A DNA stretch of 64,000 nt from Dickeya dianthicola NCPPB 453 (lineage in GTDB: Bacteria; Pseudomonadota; Gammaproteobacteria; Enterobacterales; Enterobacteriaceae), in contig NZ_CM001841.1 in NCBI RefSeq assembly GCF_000365305.1, positions 3,351,877 through 3,415,876 on the forward strand, read 5' to 3'. The translations under genes and the position numbers were made by a program. Below, in pieces: positions 52,709-62,013 of the stretch. The notes under the pieces are model-generated. The model was not told where the DNA came from and searched no databases. It saw nothing but the letters and a program-made list of their open reading frames with translations. Position 1 is the first letter of the stretch. Each line of letters begins with the position of its first letter.

Positions 52709-53373
52709 TACTGCGGTTGAATTCCTAATGACTGAGTACCAGGCACCTGTACGGCGGCTTGCTGTTGACTCCCCTGCTGCTGCAGTTGGAGCTGATCGGA
52801 ATGCACGCGGCGTTGCAGTTCATAATCCTGCAGCAGCGCATTGATACGCTCATGCTGCGCCTGCATCTGACGCTGCCCGGTATGCGCCACGCTGTTCTCA
52901 GCCGGCACGCTCAGGCTGACCGGAGAGGCCGAACCGCCCATCACCGGCAGCGTGCTGAGCGCCGGCGCCGTTTCCGCCACGCTGTCACTCATCACATTGT
53001 TTTGCTGGTAATGCTGCACACCGACAATTACCGCCAGCGAAACACAAGCCGCCATGCCGATCTGCGTCAGATGACTGGCCAAAGGGCGAACCTTACGCCA
53101 AAACGGCAGCATCTGCCAGGTACGGGGATGAGGCTGGGATTCCGGCACTGCCTGCGGGTTGAACTGCACCGGTTCCTGTTCGAGGGCGGCGGCCACACGC
53201 GCGGCGATATCAATGTTCATCAGCGTTTCGCTGACATCGCCCCGCAGAGTGTCACGCACCAGGTGATAGCGCTGCCAACTTTGCTGCAACTTGTCGTCTT
53301 TCGACAAGGCACCCAGCAGCGCATTGTCTACTGCCTCACCATCCATTAAAGCGGAAAGTTTTTCTTTCTGCAT
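52708..53373 (-). CDS. rseA: RseA, anti-sigma-E factor
   Basis: RseA spans the inner membrane and holds RpoE inactive until cleaved by DegS and RseP. The 221 residues begin MQKEKLSALMDGEAVDNALL, the cytoplasmic anti-sigma domain. There is one membrane segment (about 101-120, LTQIGMAACVSLAVIVGVQH) and a periplasmic tail that is glutamine-rich (LQLQQQGSQQQAAVQ). It lies 49 bp after rpoE. Confidence 0.94.
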   Translation of the reverse strand: MQKEKLSALMDGEAVDNALLGALSKDDKLQQSWQRYHLVRDTLRGDVSETLMNIDIAARVAAALEQEPVQFNPQAVPESQPHPRTWQMLPFWRKVRPLASHLTQIGMAACVSLAVIVGVQHYQQNNVMSDSVAETAPALSTLPVMGGSASPVSLSVPAENSVAHTGQRQMQAQHERINALLQDYELQRRVHSDQLQLQQQGSQQQAAVQVPGTQSLGIQPQ

Positions 53374-53422
53374 AACCTCACCTTACCTTGTCAAACCCGT
53401 CATGAGTAACGTTAAGAACAAG

Positions 53423-53998
53423 CTAACGCTGAATAAGCGGTTGCACTTTATTATCAATCGCTTCCCGTGCGCGGAATATGCGCGAGCGGACAGTGCCGAC
53501 CGGGCAATCCATGATGGCGGCAATTTCCTCATAGCTCAGCCCATCCAGTTCACGCAGCGTAATTGCCAGACGCAAATCCTCAGGCAATGACTCGATAGTA
53601 TGGAAAACGATCCGTCGTAACTCCTCAGACAACATTAAGTTCTCAGGGTTCGATATTTCTTTCAACGCGCTGGCATTTTCGTAATTTTCCGCGTCGTTGG
53701 CGTCTACATCGCTGGACGGTGGGCGCCGCCCCTGAGCCACCAGATAATTCTTCGCCGTGTTGACGGCGATACGGTACAGCCAGGTGTAAAAGGCACTCTC
53801 GCCACGAAACGATTCCAGCGCGCGATAGGCTTTGATAAACGACTCCTGCACCACATCGGGCACGTCCCCGGCGGGAACGTAACGCGACACCAGGCTCGCC
53901 ACTTTATGCTGATAACGGACGACCAGTAAATTAAACGCCTTTCTGTCGCCTTTCTGGACCCGCTCAACCAGCACCTGATCCGCTAACTGCTCGCTCAT
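53423..53998 (-). CDS. rpoE: RpoE, extracytoplasmic stress sigma factor
   Basis: RpoE directs transcription of outer-membrane protein folding and LPS genes in response to envelope stress. The 191 residues match E. coli in length, with region 2 (PDVVQESFIKAYRALESFRG) and region 4 (LDGLSYEEIAAIMDCPVGTV). It is the first gene of rpoE-rseABC, and a sigma-E-type promoter lies upstream, indicating autoregulation. Confidence 0.97.
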   Translation of the reverse strand: MSEQLADQVLVERVQKGDRKAFNLLVVRYQHKVASLVSRYVPAGDVPDVVQESFIKAYRALESFRGESAFYTWLYRIAVNTAKNYLVAQGRRPPSSDVDANDAENYENASALKEISNPENLMLSEELRRIVFHTIESLPEDLRLAITLRELDGLSYEEIAAIMDCPVGTVRSRIFRAREAIDNKVQPLIQR

Positions 53999-54083
53999 CC
54001 GAGATAATGTCTCCCCAAAACCGTGTCGCCACGCCTAAGTCATGTACTGCCAGCCATATATCTGAAATCGAGCAAGTACCGGG

Positions 54084-54111
54084 TTAGAGTATTTTTACGT
54101 CATAACGTTCC
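54084..54111 (-). promoter_or_regulatory. Sigma-E autoregulatory promoter of rpoE
   Basis: The minus strand has -35 GGAAC at 54111-54107 and -10 TCTAA at 54088-54084, about 18 bp apart, as in E. coli rpoEp2. It is 86 bp upstream of rpoE. The remainder of the 347-bp rpoE-nadB spacer (53999-54345) contains the nadB promoter region but no gene. Confidence 0.8.
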
Positions 54112-54345
54112 GTTGCATGAAGCATTTTTTGCATCCTGCCGGATACTGCCGTGCCGCCCTCCGGGGTTTTACTCTCATGCTGCCCGGTACAATCGCGAAA
54201 ATCATACGTCAAAAGCCTGCTGCTGGCACCCCGTTCTACTGTTTCGCATTAGCGTTGTTTAATTTATAAAACAAAAATACTGCATTTAAGATAAATGTCG
54301 TGCTAAATTCACAAATACGGTTTTATAAGTTAAACAAAAACAGTT

Positions 54346-55947
54346 ATGTCGCCTCTCAAAGACTACCATTGTGATGTACTGATCATCGGCAGCGGCGCTG
54401 CTGGGTTATCCCTGGCGCTGCGTCTGGCGCCCCATGCCCGCGTGATGGTGCTCAGCAAAGGGCCGCTTAGCGAAAGCGCTACCTTTTATGCCCAAGGCGG
54501 GATCGCCGCCGTATTCGATGAAACCGACAGCGTCGACGCCCACATCGACGATACCCTGATTGCCGGCGACGGCTTGTGCGACCGGGAAGCGGTATCGTTT
54601 ATTGCCCGTAACGCCCGTCATTGCGTGCAATGGTTGATCGATCAGGGCGTTCGGTTCGATACCGAAACCGCGCCGCACGGCGAAGCGCGTTATCATCTGA
54701 CGCGCGAAGGCGGTCACAGCCATCGCCGTATCTTGCACGCGGCGGACGCGACCGGCAAAGCAGTGGAAACCACATTGGTCAGCCAGGTAAGACAGCATCC
54801 CAATATCGTGTTGCTGGAACGTTGCAATGCGGTGGATTTGATCACCTCCAGCAAGCTCGGCCTGCCCGGACACAAACGGGTGGTAGGCGCTTACCTGTGG
54901 AACAGGGAAAAAGAGCATGTCGAATCGTGCCGCGCCAAAGCCGTCGTGCTCGCCACCGGCGGCGCGTCCAAGGTTTATCAGTACACCACCAACCCCGACA
55001 TTTCTTCCGGCGACGGCATTGCTATGGCCTGGCGCGCCGGTTGCCGGGTAGCGAACATGGAATTCAACCAGTTTCATCCCACCTGTCTGTACCATCCGCA
55101 GGCACGTAATTTTTTACTGACCGAAGCGCTGCGCGGCGAAGGCGCCTGGCTGACGCGCCCAGACGGCAGCCGCTTTATGCCTGCCTTTGACAAACGCGCG
55201 GAACTGGCGCCGCGGGATATTGTCGCTCGGGCTATCGACCACGAAATGAAACGACTGGGCGCGGACTGCATGTATCTGGACATCAGCCGCAAGCCGGCGG
55301 ATTTCATTACCCAGCATTTTCCCACTATTCATGAAAAACTGCTGTCGCTAGGCCTTGATCTGACCCGCGAGCCGATTCCCATCGTCCCCGCCGCCCACTA
55401 CACGTGCGGCGGCGTGGTGGTTGATCAGCAGGGACGCACCGATCTGGACGGTCTGTACGCGATTGGCGAAGTCAGTTATACCGGCCTGCATGGCGCCAAC
55501 CGCATGGCGTCCAACTCGCTGCTGGAGTGTCTGGTGTATGGCTGGTCCGCCGCCGGGGACATTCTGCAGCATTTGCCGGAGAAAACGCTGGTGGCATCGT
55601 TGCCGCGCTGGGACGAAAGCCAGGTGGAAAACTCGGACGAAAGGGTCGTGATTCAGCACAACTGGCACGAACTACGGCTATTGATGTGGGATTACGTCGG
55701 TATCGTGCGCACGACGAAAAGACTGGAGCGCGCGCAGCGACGTATCACGCTGCTGCAGCAGGAAATCAACGAGTATTATGCCCACTTCCGTCTCTCCAAC
55801 AATCTGCTGGAACTACGTAATTTGGTTCAGGTGGCGGAACTGATTGTGCGCTGCGCGTTGGAGCGCAAAGAGAGCCGCGGATTGCACTACACGCTTGATT
55901 ATCCGCAGCAGGTGGAAAAGGCGCACCCCACCATTCTGTATCCCTGA
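54346..55947 (+). CDS. nadB: NadB, L-aspartate oxidase
   Basis: NadB oxidises aspartate to iminoaspartate in NAD synthesis. The 533-residue flavoprotein has the FAD motif [19 protein letters not shown]. Active-site segments include SEASTFYAQGG-like [26 protein letters not shown] and [20 protein letters not shown]. The C-terminal three-helix domain follows from about 420. It is divergent from rpoE and convergent with trmN6. Confidence 0.96.
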   Translation: MSPLKDYHCDVLIIGSGAAGLSLALRLAPHARVMVLSKGPLSESATFYAQGGIAAVFDETDSVDAHIDDTLIAGDGLCDREAVSFIARNARHCVQWLIDQGVRFDTETAPHGEARYHLTREGGHSHRRILHAADATGKAVETTLVSQVRQHPNIVLLERCNAVDLITSSKLGLPGHKRVVGAYLWNREKEHVESCRAKAVVLATGGASKVYQYTTNPDISSGDGIAMAWRAGCRVANMEFNQFHPTCLYHPQARNFLLTEALRGEGAWLTRPDGSRFMPAFDKRAELAPRDIVARAIDHEMKRLGADCMYLDISRKPADFITQHFPTIHEKLLSLGLDLTREPIPIVPAAHYTCGGVVVDQQGRTDLDGLYAIGEVSYTGLHGANRMASNSLLECLVYGWSAAGDILQHLPEKTLVASLPRWDESQVENSDERVVIQHNWHELRLLMWDYVGIVRTTKRLERAQRRITLLQQEINEYYAHFRLSNNLLELRNLVQVAELIVRCALERKESRGLHYTLDYPQQVEKAHPTILYP

Positions 55948-56025
55948 CTGTGAATGCCGGGTCAACGCGCCCGGCCGCCTTCCACAAATCCCATGAACAA
56001 GCTCACATCAGCACGTTCACATGGA

Positions 56026-56070
56026 TAACAGTTACATAAATAACAGTTACATAAATAATAGTTACATAAA
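56026..56070. repeat. Three tandem copies of a 15-bp repeat at the nadB-trmN6 border
   Basis: TAACAGTTACATAAA at 56026 and 56041, then TAATAGTTACATAAA at 56056. The third copy overlaps the last codons of trmN6, whose stop (minus strand, 56062-56064) and penultimate residues derive from the repeat unit. Confidence 0.93.
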
Positions 56071-56805
56071 TAAATAGAAATCCCGCGTCAGCGCCTGAAA
56101 CTGCGCCGAATACTGGCGGTTATCGTCACGGATGATTAACGACGTTCGGTCCAGCGTCGCGGGCTGCCGCCCCAACGACAACAGCACCCGGTTTACCGGC
56201 CGGGCCGAATTATCCGCGACATCAACCCAGGCATCGACATGCCACGACAACTGCTGCGCCAGCTTCAGAAAATTGTCCGCTGCCTGTACCGGCAACACTA
56301 CGCAAAACCGCCCATCCGGCGTCAGCAACTGGCTGGCGCAATCCAGCAGCGCCTCATGAGTCAACGTGGCGGTATAACGAGCCTGCGCACGCTGGACTGA
56401 GGCACAATCGACGCCGGGGGTAAAATAAGGCGGATTACTGACAATCAGGGAATAGCGCGATACGCCAGTGCAGGCATAGGCAAGAATATCGGTCGGATGA
56501 ATCCGGATATTGTCGGCCCAGGGCGACGCCACCGCATTATCTGCCGCCTGCTCGCCGGCGGCGGCGTCCAGCTCAACCCCATCCACCGGAATTCGCCCAC
56601 CGCTGCGTTGCGCCAGCATCAGAGCCATCAGGCCGGAGCCGCAGCCGATATCCAGAATCCGCGATTCCTCCCGCAACGGCGCCCACGCCCCCAGCAGCAC
56701 GCCATCGGTGCCGACTTTCATCGCACAGCGATCGTGCGCCACAAAAAATTGTTTGAAGGTAAAACCACCGGCGCGCAACGCGGGTGTATGCTGCAAAGAT
56801 GTCAT
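56062..56805 (-). CDS. trmN6: TrmN6 (YfiC), tRNA1(Val) A37 N6-methyltransferase
   Basis: The enzyme methylates A37 of tRNA-Val(UAC) using SAM. I chose the ATG at 56805 ([20 protein letters not shown], 247 residues); a TTG further out would add seven residues. Motif I is [17 protein letters not shown] and the amino-methylase motif is VSNPPYF. Its likely substrate tRNA-Val(TAC) is encoded at 63748 onwards in the same window. The C-terminus ends RDFYLFM inside a tandem repeat. Confidence 0.92.
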   Translation of the reverse strand: MTSLQHTPALRAGGFTFKQFFVAHDRCAMKVGTDGVLLGAWAPLREESRILDIGCGSGLMALMLAQRSGGRIPVDGVELDAAAGEQAADNAVASPWADNIRIHPTDILAYACTGVSRYSLIVSNPPYFTPGVDCASVQRAQARYTATLTHEALLDCASQLLTPDGRFCVVLPVQAADNFLKLAQQLSWHVDAWVDVADNSARPVNRVLLSLGRQPATLDRTSLIIRDDNRQYSAQFQALTRDFYLFM

Positions 56806-56939
56806 TGTTGTGCCATTTATTGCCAAACCGGGGTTAGCATAGGAGAAACATCAGCCTGGGAAAAGTGGTCGAGACCGCTTAAACAGATGAACAACCCCGC
56901 CAATGCGTCTATAATCAGCGCCCCGAACAGAGGTAGACC

Positions 56940-58292
56940 ATGACTGCGACCAATTTTTCCGAGTTTGATCTTGACGATAGCCTGCTTGACGCCCTGCGCG
57001 ACATGGGCTTCAGCCGCCCGACCGCCATTCAGGCCGAGGCCATTTCCCCGGCGATGGAAGGACGGGATGTACTGGGCTCTGCGCCGACCGGAACCGGTAA
57101 AACTGCGGCTTATCTGCTGCCGGTTTTGCAGCACCTGCTGGATTTTCCACGTAAAAAATCCGGCCCGCCGCGGATCCTGATTCTGACCCCGACCCGGGAG
57201 TTGGCGATGCAGGTGGCGGATCAGGCGAGGGCGTTAGCCGCCCACACCCATCTGGACATTGCCACCATCACCGGCGGCGTGGCTTACATGAATCACGCCG
57301 AAGTGTTCAGCGAGAATCAGGATGTGGTGGTCGCCACCACCGGCCGCCTGCTGCAGTACATCAAAGAAGAAAATTTTGACTGCCGCGCGGTGGAAACCCT
57401 GATTCTGGATGAAGCTGACCGTATGCTGGACCTGGGCTTCGCTCAGGATATCGAGCATATCGCCGGAGAAACCCGTTGGCGCAAGCAGACCATGCTGTTC
57501 TCCGCCACGCTGGAAGGCGACGCTATTCAGGATTTCGCCGATCGCCTGCTGAACGACCCAATCAAAGTAGAAGCCGACCCATCACGGCGCGAACGCAAAA
57601 AAATCCTGCAATGGTACTACCGCGCCGACGATGTTCAGCACAAAACCGCCCTGCTGAGCCACCTACTCAAGCAGCCGGACGTAACCCGTTCTATCGTGTT
57701 CGTGCGTAAGCGCGAGCGGGTGCATGAACTGGTGGACTGGCTGCGGTCGGTGGGCATTGAGTCCTGCTATCTGGAAGGGGAAATGGTGCAGGCCAAACGT
57801 AACGAAGCCATCAAGCGCTTAAGCGAAGGCCGGGTAAACGTATTGGTCGCCACTGACGTCGCTGCACGCGGGCTGGATATTCAGGACGTCAGCCATGTGT
57901 TCAATTTTGATTTGCCGCGCACTTCAGACGTTTATCTGCATCGCATCGGACGTACCGGCCGCGCCGGTCGTAAAGGTTGCGCCATCTCGCTGGTGGAAGC
58001 GCATGATTACTTGCTGCTGGAGAAGATCGGCCGCTATCTGAATGAACCGCTAAAAGCACGCGTAGTCGATGAACTGCGTCCAGCCACCCGAGCACCGAGC
58101 CCCAAAGCCAACGGCAAGCCGTCTAAAAAGGTGCTGGCCAAACGCAGCGAACTAAAACAAAAAGAGAAAGAAAAACAGAAAGCGAAGGTCAAGGTGCGCC
58201 ATCGCGACAGTAAAAATATCGGTAAACGCCGCCAGCCCAGCGCCACAGCGTCGGCGGAGCCGCAAAAAGGAAAACCGGCGGATAACAGCTGA
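56940..58292 (+). CDS. srmB: SrmB, DEAD-box RNA helicase
   Basis: SrmB assists early 50S ribosomal subunit assembly. The 450 residues carry motif Q, motif I APTGTGKTAAYLLP, motif II LDEADRMLDLGF, motif III SATLEGD, and motif VI HRIGRTGRAG. A basic C-terminal tail of about 70 residues (KKVLAKRSELKQKEKEKQK) is typical of SrmB. It is divergent from trmN6. Confidence 0.96.
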   Translation: MTATNFSEFDLDDSLLDALRDMGFSRPTAIQAEAISPAMEGRDVLGSAPTGTGKTAAYLLPVLQHLLDFPRKKSGPPRILILTPTRELAMQVADQARALAAHTHLDIATITGGVAYMNHAEVFSENQDVVVATTGRLLQYIKEENFDCRAVETLILDEADRMLDLGFAQDIEHIAGETRWRKQTMLFSATLEGDAIQDFADRLLNDPIKVEADPSRRERKKILQWYYRADDVQHKTALLSHLLKQPDVTRSIVFVRKRERVHELVDWLRSVGIESCYLEGEMVQAKRNEAIKRLSEGRVNVLVATDVAARGLDIQDVSHVFNFDLPRTSDVYLHRIGRTGRAGRKGCAISLVEAHDYLLLEKIGRYLNEPLKARVVDELRPATRAPSPKANGKPSKKVLAKRSELKQKEKEKQKAKVKVRHRDSKNIGKRRQPSATASAEPQKGKPADNS

Positions 58293-58313
58293 ATCTGAGC
58301 GGTTGATACCACG

Positions 58314-58336
58314 AAGGGAGCCAATTGGCTCCCTTT
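58314..58336 (+). terminator. srmB terminator
   Basis: AAGGGAGCCAATTGGCTCCC then TTT, a perfect inverted repeat 21 bp after srmB with only a short T-run. Confidence 0.6.
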
Positions 58337-58420
58337 ACATTATCGGTAATGCCCGCCGTCTTCCAGATCAATCCGCTCAGCTATTTCAACCCGTCATACC
58401 GGGACTCACTCCCCATAAAA

Positions 58421-58449
58421 AATGCCGGACACCTTAGGTGACCGGCATT
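58421..58449 (-). terminator. grcA terminator
   Basis: Minus-strand AATGCCGG-T-CACCT-A-AGGTG-T-CCGGCATT followed by TTTTATGG, 33 bp after the grcA stop. Confidence 0.9.
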
Positions 58450-58482
58450 GACCAGGCAGTGGTCTTTTTTACCGACGCACGC

Positions 58483-58866
58483 TTACAGACTTTCGGTAAA
58501 TGTACGGGTGATCACGTCACGCTGCTGTTCCGGCGTCAGCGAATTGAAACGCACAGCATAGCCGGACACACGGATGGTCAGCTGTGGGTATTTTTCCGGA
58601 TGTTTAACCGCATCTTCCAGCGTTTCGCGACGCAGCACGTTCACATTCAGATGCTGGCCGCCTTCGACACGTACTTCCGCTTTGATTTCCAGCGGCACTT
58701 CGCGATATTCGAACTGACCCAGATCGCTGATGGCAACAATCTGATCTTCGTTGAAATCGGATTTGGCACATACGCAACGCGCCTGAGATTTCTCTTCATC
58801 CAGCAGCCAGAAAGAGTTAATCAGGGCATTGTTATTTGCTTTGGTGATTTGAATACCTGTAACCAT
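58483..58866 (-). CDS. grcA: GrcA (YfiD), autonomous glycyl radical cofactor
   Basis: GrcA is a spare glycyl-radical domain that restores pyruvate formate-lyase damaged by oxygen. I chose the ATG at 58866 ([20 protein letters not shown], 127 residues, the E. coli length). The C-terminal PFL-like segment contains [19 protein letters not shown] and the radical Gly in [10 protein letters not shown]. Two FNR boxes lie upstream, consistent with anaerobic or microaerobic induction. Confidence 0.96.
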   Translation of the reverse strand: MVTGIQITKANNNALINSFWLLDEEKSQARCVCAKSDFNEDQIVAISDLGQFEYREVPLEIKAEVRVEGGQHLNVNVLRRETLEDAVKHPEKYPQLTIRVSGYAVRFNSLTPEQQRDVITRTFTESL

Positions 58867-59003
58867 CATTGCCTCCGTTAAGCGGCGTCTTATTGATCCG
58901 AATACAAAATCCACGGTCGGTAACAAATTGCCAACGGCATTAACGCCAGCACACAACCAACCGAATCTGATCACCTGTATACCAGCCCTTTCCCGGCTAC
59001 TCT

Positions 59004-59017
59004 TTGATGTAAATCAA
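59004..59017 (-). promoter_or_regulatory. FNR box 1 of grcA
   Basis: TTGAT-GTAA-ATCAA, a perfect FNR palindrome 138 bp upstream of grcA. In E. coli yfiD, FNR sites at -40.5 and -93.5 give microaerobic tuning; this would be the promoter-proximal one. Confidence 0.9.
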
Positions 59018-59056
59018 TTTTAACCGGGCATGGTTTTACGTGAAAACCATAATCAT

Positions 59057-59070
59057 TTGTTTTACATCAA
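59057..59070 (-). promoter_or_regulatory. FNR box 2 of grcA
   Basis: TTGTT-TTAC-ATCAA, one strong half-site and one weak, centred exactly 53 bp from box 1. This is the same spacing as the two FNR sites of E. coli yfiD. The rest of the 446-bp grcA-ung spacer (58867-59312) has no gene. Confidence 0.75.
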
Positions 59071-59263
59071 TTTACAGCCAAACCATGAATACAATTATTT
59101 TTATAGATTTTAAAAAAAATCAGCAAAAGGCGATTCATCGCCGGCCAAACACGGTTAATGGTTTTCCCTGTCCGGCTTTGACGGTAAGCTTACCCGTCAG
59201 GACTGACTAATCAGGCTGCGCTTTCGCCAGGTGGTATTCAGGCGTCAGCCCGCTAGCAAATTA

Positions 59264-59297
59264 AACTCACTAGCGTATTGAACTCACTACCGTATTG
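59264..59297. repeat. 17-bp tandem repeat in the ung leader
   Basis: AACTCACTAGCGTATTG at 59264 and AACTCACTACCGTATTG at 59281, one mismatch, preceded by a more diverged third copy. It ends 16 bp before the ung start. Confidence 0.85.
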
Positions 59298-59312
59298 AAC
59301 AAAGAGCCTCCC

Positions 59313-59999
59313 ATGACCACTTCCCTGACCTGGCACGATGTGCTGGCCCAAGAGAAAGAATTACCCTATTTCGTCAATACGCTGTCGTTCGTTCATCAGG
59401 AACGTACAGCAGGCAAGGTGATCTATCCGCCGCAAAAAGACGTCTTCAACGCCTTTCGTTTTACTGAATTTCACGCGGTCAACGTGGTGATTCTGGGGCA
59501 GGACCCGTATCACGGCCCGAATCAGGCGCATGGACTGTCGTTTTCGGTGCGCCCGGGCGTACCGGCACCGCCGTCGCTGGTCAATATCTACAAAGAACTG
59601 GCTAACGATATTCCCGGATTTGACATTCCTTCTCACGGCTTTTTACAAAGCTGGGCACAGCAAGGCGTGATGTTGCTCAACACCGTGCTGACAGTGGAAG
59701 CCGGCAAAGCGCATTCCCATGCCAATCTGGGCTGGGAAACCTTTACCGACAAGGTGATCGAAAAGCTGAACGCACACCGGGAAGGGATTGTATTCCTGTT
59801 GTGGGGATCGCACGCGCAACGGAAAGGCAGCATCATTGATACGCAGCGGCATCATGTGCTGAAAGCGCCGCATCCCTCGCCATTATCTGCTCATCGCGGT
59901 TTTTTGGGATGCCGCCATTTTTCCAAAACCAATCAGTTGCTGGAGCAACAGGGCAATACGCCGATCGACTGGACACCCCGCTTGCCGGAAAATGCGTAA
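59313..59999 (+). CDS. ung: Ung, uracil-DNA glycosylase
   Basis: Ung removes uracil from DNA. I chose the ATG at 59313 ([20 protein letters not shown], 228 residues). The catalytic Asp is in [13 protein letters not shown] and the catalytic His loop is [11 protein letters not shown]. It has a weak ribosome site next to a tandem repeat. It is divergent from grcA. Confidence 0.96.
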   Translation: MTTSLTWHDVLAQEKELPYFVNTLSFVHQERTAGKVIYPPQKDVFNAFRFTEFHAVNVVILGQDPYHGPNQAHGLSFSVRPGVPAPPSLVNIYKELANDIPGFDIPSHGFLQSWAQQGVMLLNTVLTVEAGKAHSHANLGWETFTDKVIEKLNAHREGIVFLLWGSHAQRKGSIIDTQRHHVLKAPHPSPLSAHRGFLGCRHFSKTNQLLEQQGNTPIDWTPRLPENA

Positions 60000-60141
60000 T
60001 ACGCCGCGTCATTGTCTTTGCTCGTCAGAGGCAATGACCATAAATTTTAGTGCGAAGCCGGGAAATAAAGGTCGGGAATAAGCGAATCGTCAGAGAAATA
60101 AAAAGGGTAATTTGCGAAAGCAATCGGAGGATAAAGGAGTT

Positions 60142-60217
<76 letters not shown>

Positions 60218-60264
60218 ACATCAGATAATACGGTCAAAAACCAAACCTACATGGGAAGAAGATT

Positions 60265-60340
<76 letters not shown>

Positions 60341-60371
60341 GTATCAACACTGTATCGTGTGAACGGGTCGC

Positions 60372-60400
60372 ATGATATGCAACGCCCCCAACCCTGTCAA
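60372..60400 (-). promoter_or_regulatory. Sigma-70 promoter of the tRNA-Ala pair
   Basis: Minus-strand TTGACA at 60400-60395, a 17-bp spacer and TATCAT at 60377-60372, followed by a GC-rich discriminator (GCGACCCG) typical of stringently controlled stable RNA promoters. Confidence 0.85.
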
Positions 60401-60620
60401 CGCCAAAATCCATTTATCCGATCAACCGCTGAAAAAGCCGTCAACGTAGGGTGAGAATGGCATTTCCCGGCCTCAATTCTACTTTCCTGCGTAAAAAGCA
60501 CCGCTAATAATCAAGCCCGTTTGAGATTAGCTTATGACAAAAAAGTTTTTCTTACTTTTCACGAAAACCCCAACAATGCGTCACCCCCTTATATCTTCTA
60601 TTTGCTGGAGTTTTCCAAAC

Positions 60621-61889
60621 ATGAAAGATGCCACTATCGCCCTGCACCACGGTTTTACTTCCGACCCCGTTACCAAAGCAGTGGCAGTACCCATCTATCA
60701 GAACGTCGCGTTTGAATTCGACAATGCGCAGCACGGCGCGGATCTATTCAATCTCGAAGTACCGGGTAATATCTATACCCGGATTATGAACCCCACCAAT
60801 GATGTGCTGGAACAACGCCTTGCGGCACTGGAAGGGGGTATTGTGGCACTGGTGGTTTCCGCCGGCAGCGCCGCAATAACTTACGCGGTTCAGACACTCA
60901 CCCGGCAAGGCGATAATATTGTGTCAACGCCGCAGCTATATGGCGGTACTTATACACTATTTGCCCATATGCTGCCGAGTTTCGGCGTGGAAGTCCGTTT
61001 CGCCAGCGATGACTCGCCTGAAGCTATTGCAAAACTGATTGATGATAAAACCCGGCTGGTTTACTGCGAGAGCATCGGCAACCCGGCAGGCAACATCGTC
61101 GATATCGAAGCACTGGCGCATATCGCCCATCAACATGGGGTGCCGCTGGTGGTAGATAATACCGTGGCCTCGCCGGTGTTGTGCAAACCGATCCACTTTG
61201 GTGCGGACATTGTGGTGCATTCCATCACCAAATATGTTGGCGGCCACGGCAACTCACTGGGCGGTGCGATCGTGGACGCCGGCACATTCCCCTGGCAGCA
61301 GTACCCGGAAAAATTTCCGGGGCTGAACCGTCCCGAACCGGCTTACCACGGCGTGGTCTATACCGAGACATTCGGACCTGCCGCCTTTATTGCCCGCGCC
61401 CGGACCGTTCCGCTACGCAATACTGGCTCGGCCCTGTCGCCGATGAACGCCTTCTTGTTATTGCAGGGGCTGGAAACACTGTCATTGCGCATGGAGCGCC
61501 ATGTGGAAAATGCCCGTAAAGTGGCGGAATATCTGCAATCCCACCCTAAAGTGGAATGGGTTAGCTACGCCGGACTGCCGGATCACCCACATTACGCGCT
61601 GGCGCAGAAATACCTGCGAGGTACGCCATCCGCTATTCTGTCGTTCGGTCTGAAAGCCGGTTACGAAGCCGGCATACGGTTTTATGACGCCCTCAGGATT
61701 TTCAAACGTCTGGTGAATATCGGCGACGCCAAGTCGCTGGCCTGCCACCCGGCCTCGACAACCCATCGCCAGATGACGCCGGAGGAACAAGCCAAAGCCG
61801 GCGTCAAACCGGAAATGATTCGCCTGTCGGTCGGTATCGAAGCGATAGAAGATTTGCTGGAAGACTTGGAACAAGCACTAAATACCTGA
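60621..61889 (+). CDS. O-acetylhomoserine sulfhydrylase-like (MetY) PLP enzyme
   Basis: This 422-residue Cys/Met-metabolism PLP enzyme (trans-sulfuration family) most resembles MetY-type O-acetylhomoserine sulfhydrylases. The start at 60621 (MKDATIALHHGFTSDPVTKA) follows GGAG by 10 bp. PLP motifs are the phosphate-binding YTRIMNPTNDVLEQRLAALE and the Schiff-base Lys in HSITKYVGGHGNSLGG. Enterobacteria usually make homocysteine through MetB/MetC, so this gives a potential direct sulfhydrylation route. No MetJ box was seen. A terminator follows at 61946. Confidence 0.85.
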   Translation: MKDATIALHHGFTSDPVTKAVAVPIYQNVAFEFDNAQHGADLFNLEVPGNIYTRIMNPTNDVLEQRLAALEGGIVALVVSAGSAAITYAVQTLTRQGDNIVSTPQLYGGTYTLFAHMLPSFGVEVRFASDDSPEAIAKLIDDKTRLVYCESIGNPAGNIVDIEALAHIAHQHGVPLVVDNTVASPVLCKPIHFGADIVVHSITKYVGGHGNSLGGAIVDAGTFPWQQYPEKFPGLNRPEPAYHGVVYTETFGPAAFIARARTVPLRNTGSALSPMNAFLLLQGLETLSLRMERHVENARKVAEYLQSHPKVEWVSYAGLPDHPHYALAQKYLRGTPSAILSFGLKAGYEAGIRFYDALRIFKRLVNIGDAKSLACHPASTTHRQMTPEEQAKAGVKPEMIRLSVGIEAIEDLLEDLEQALNT

Positions 61890-61945
61890 CATCTCCAGGC
61901 CATGCCGAAAGATAGCCCCCAAGAGATGCTGTAAGGCTGACAACC

Positions 61946-61974
61946 CAAAAACCCTGGTGAGCCAGGGTTTTTGT
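61946..61974 (+). terminator. Terminator between the metY-like gene and gltX
   Basis: AAAAACCCTGG-TGAG-CCAGGGTTTTTG, convergent position, usable by both genes. Confidence 0.9.
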
Positions 61975-62013
61975 TAACACGGGTTTTCTTGAAAACCGCA
62001 TCGTCCGCAGCGA

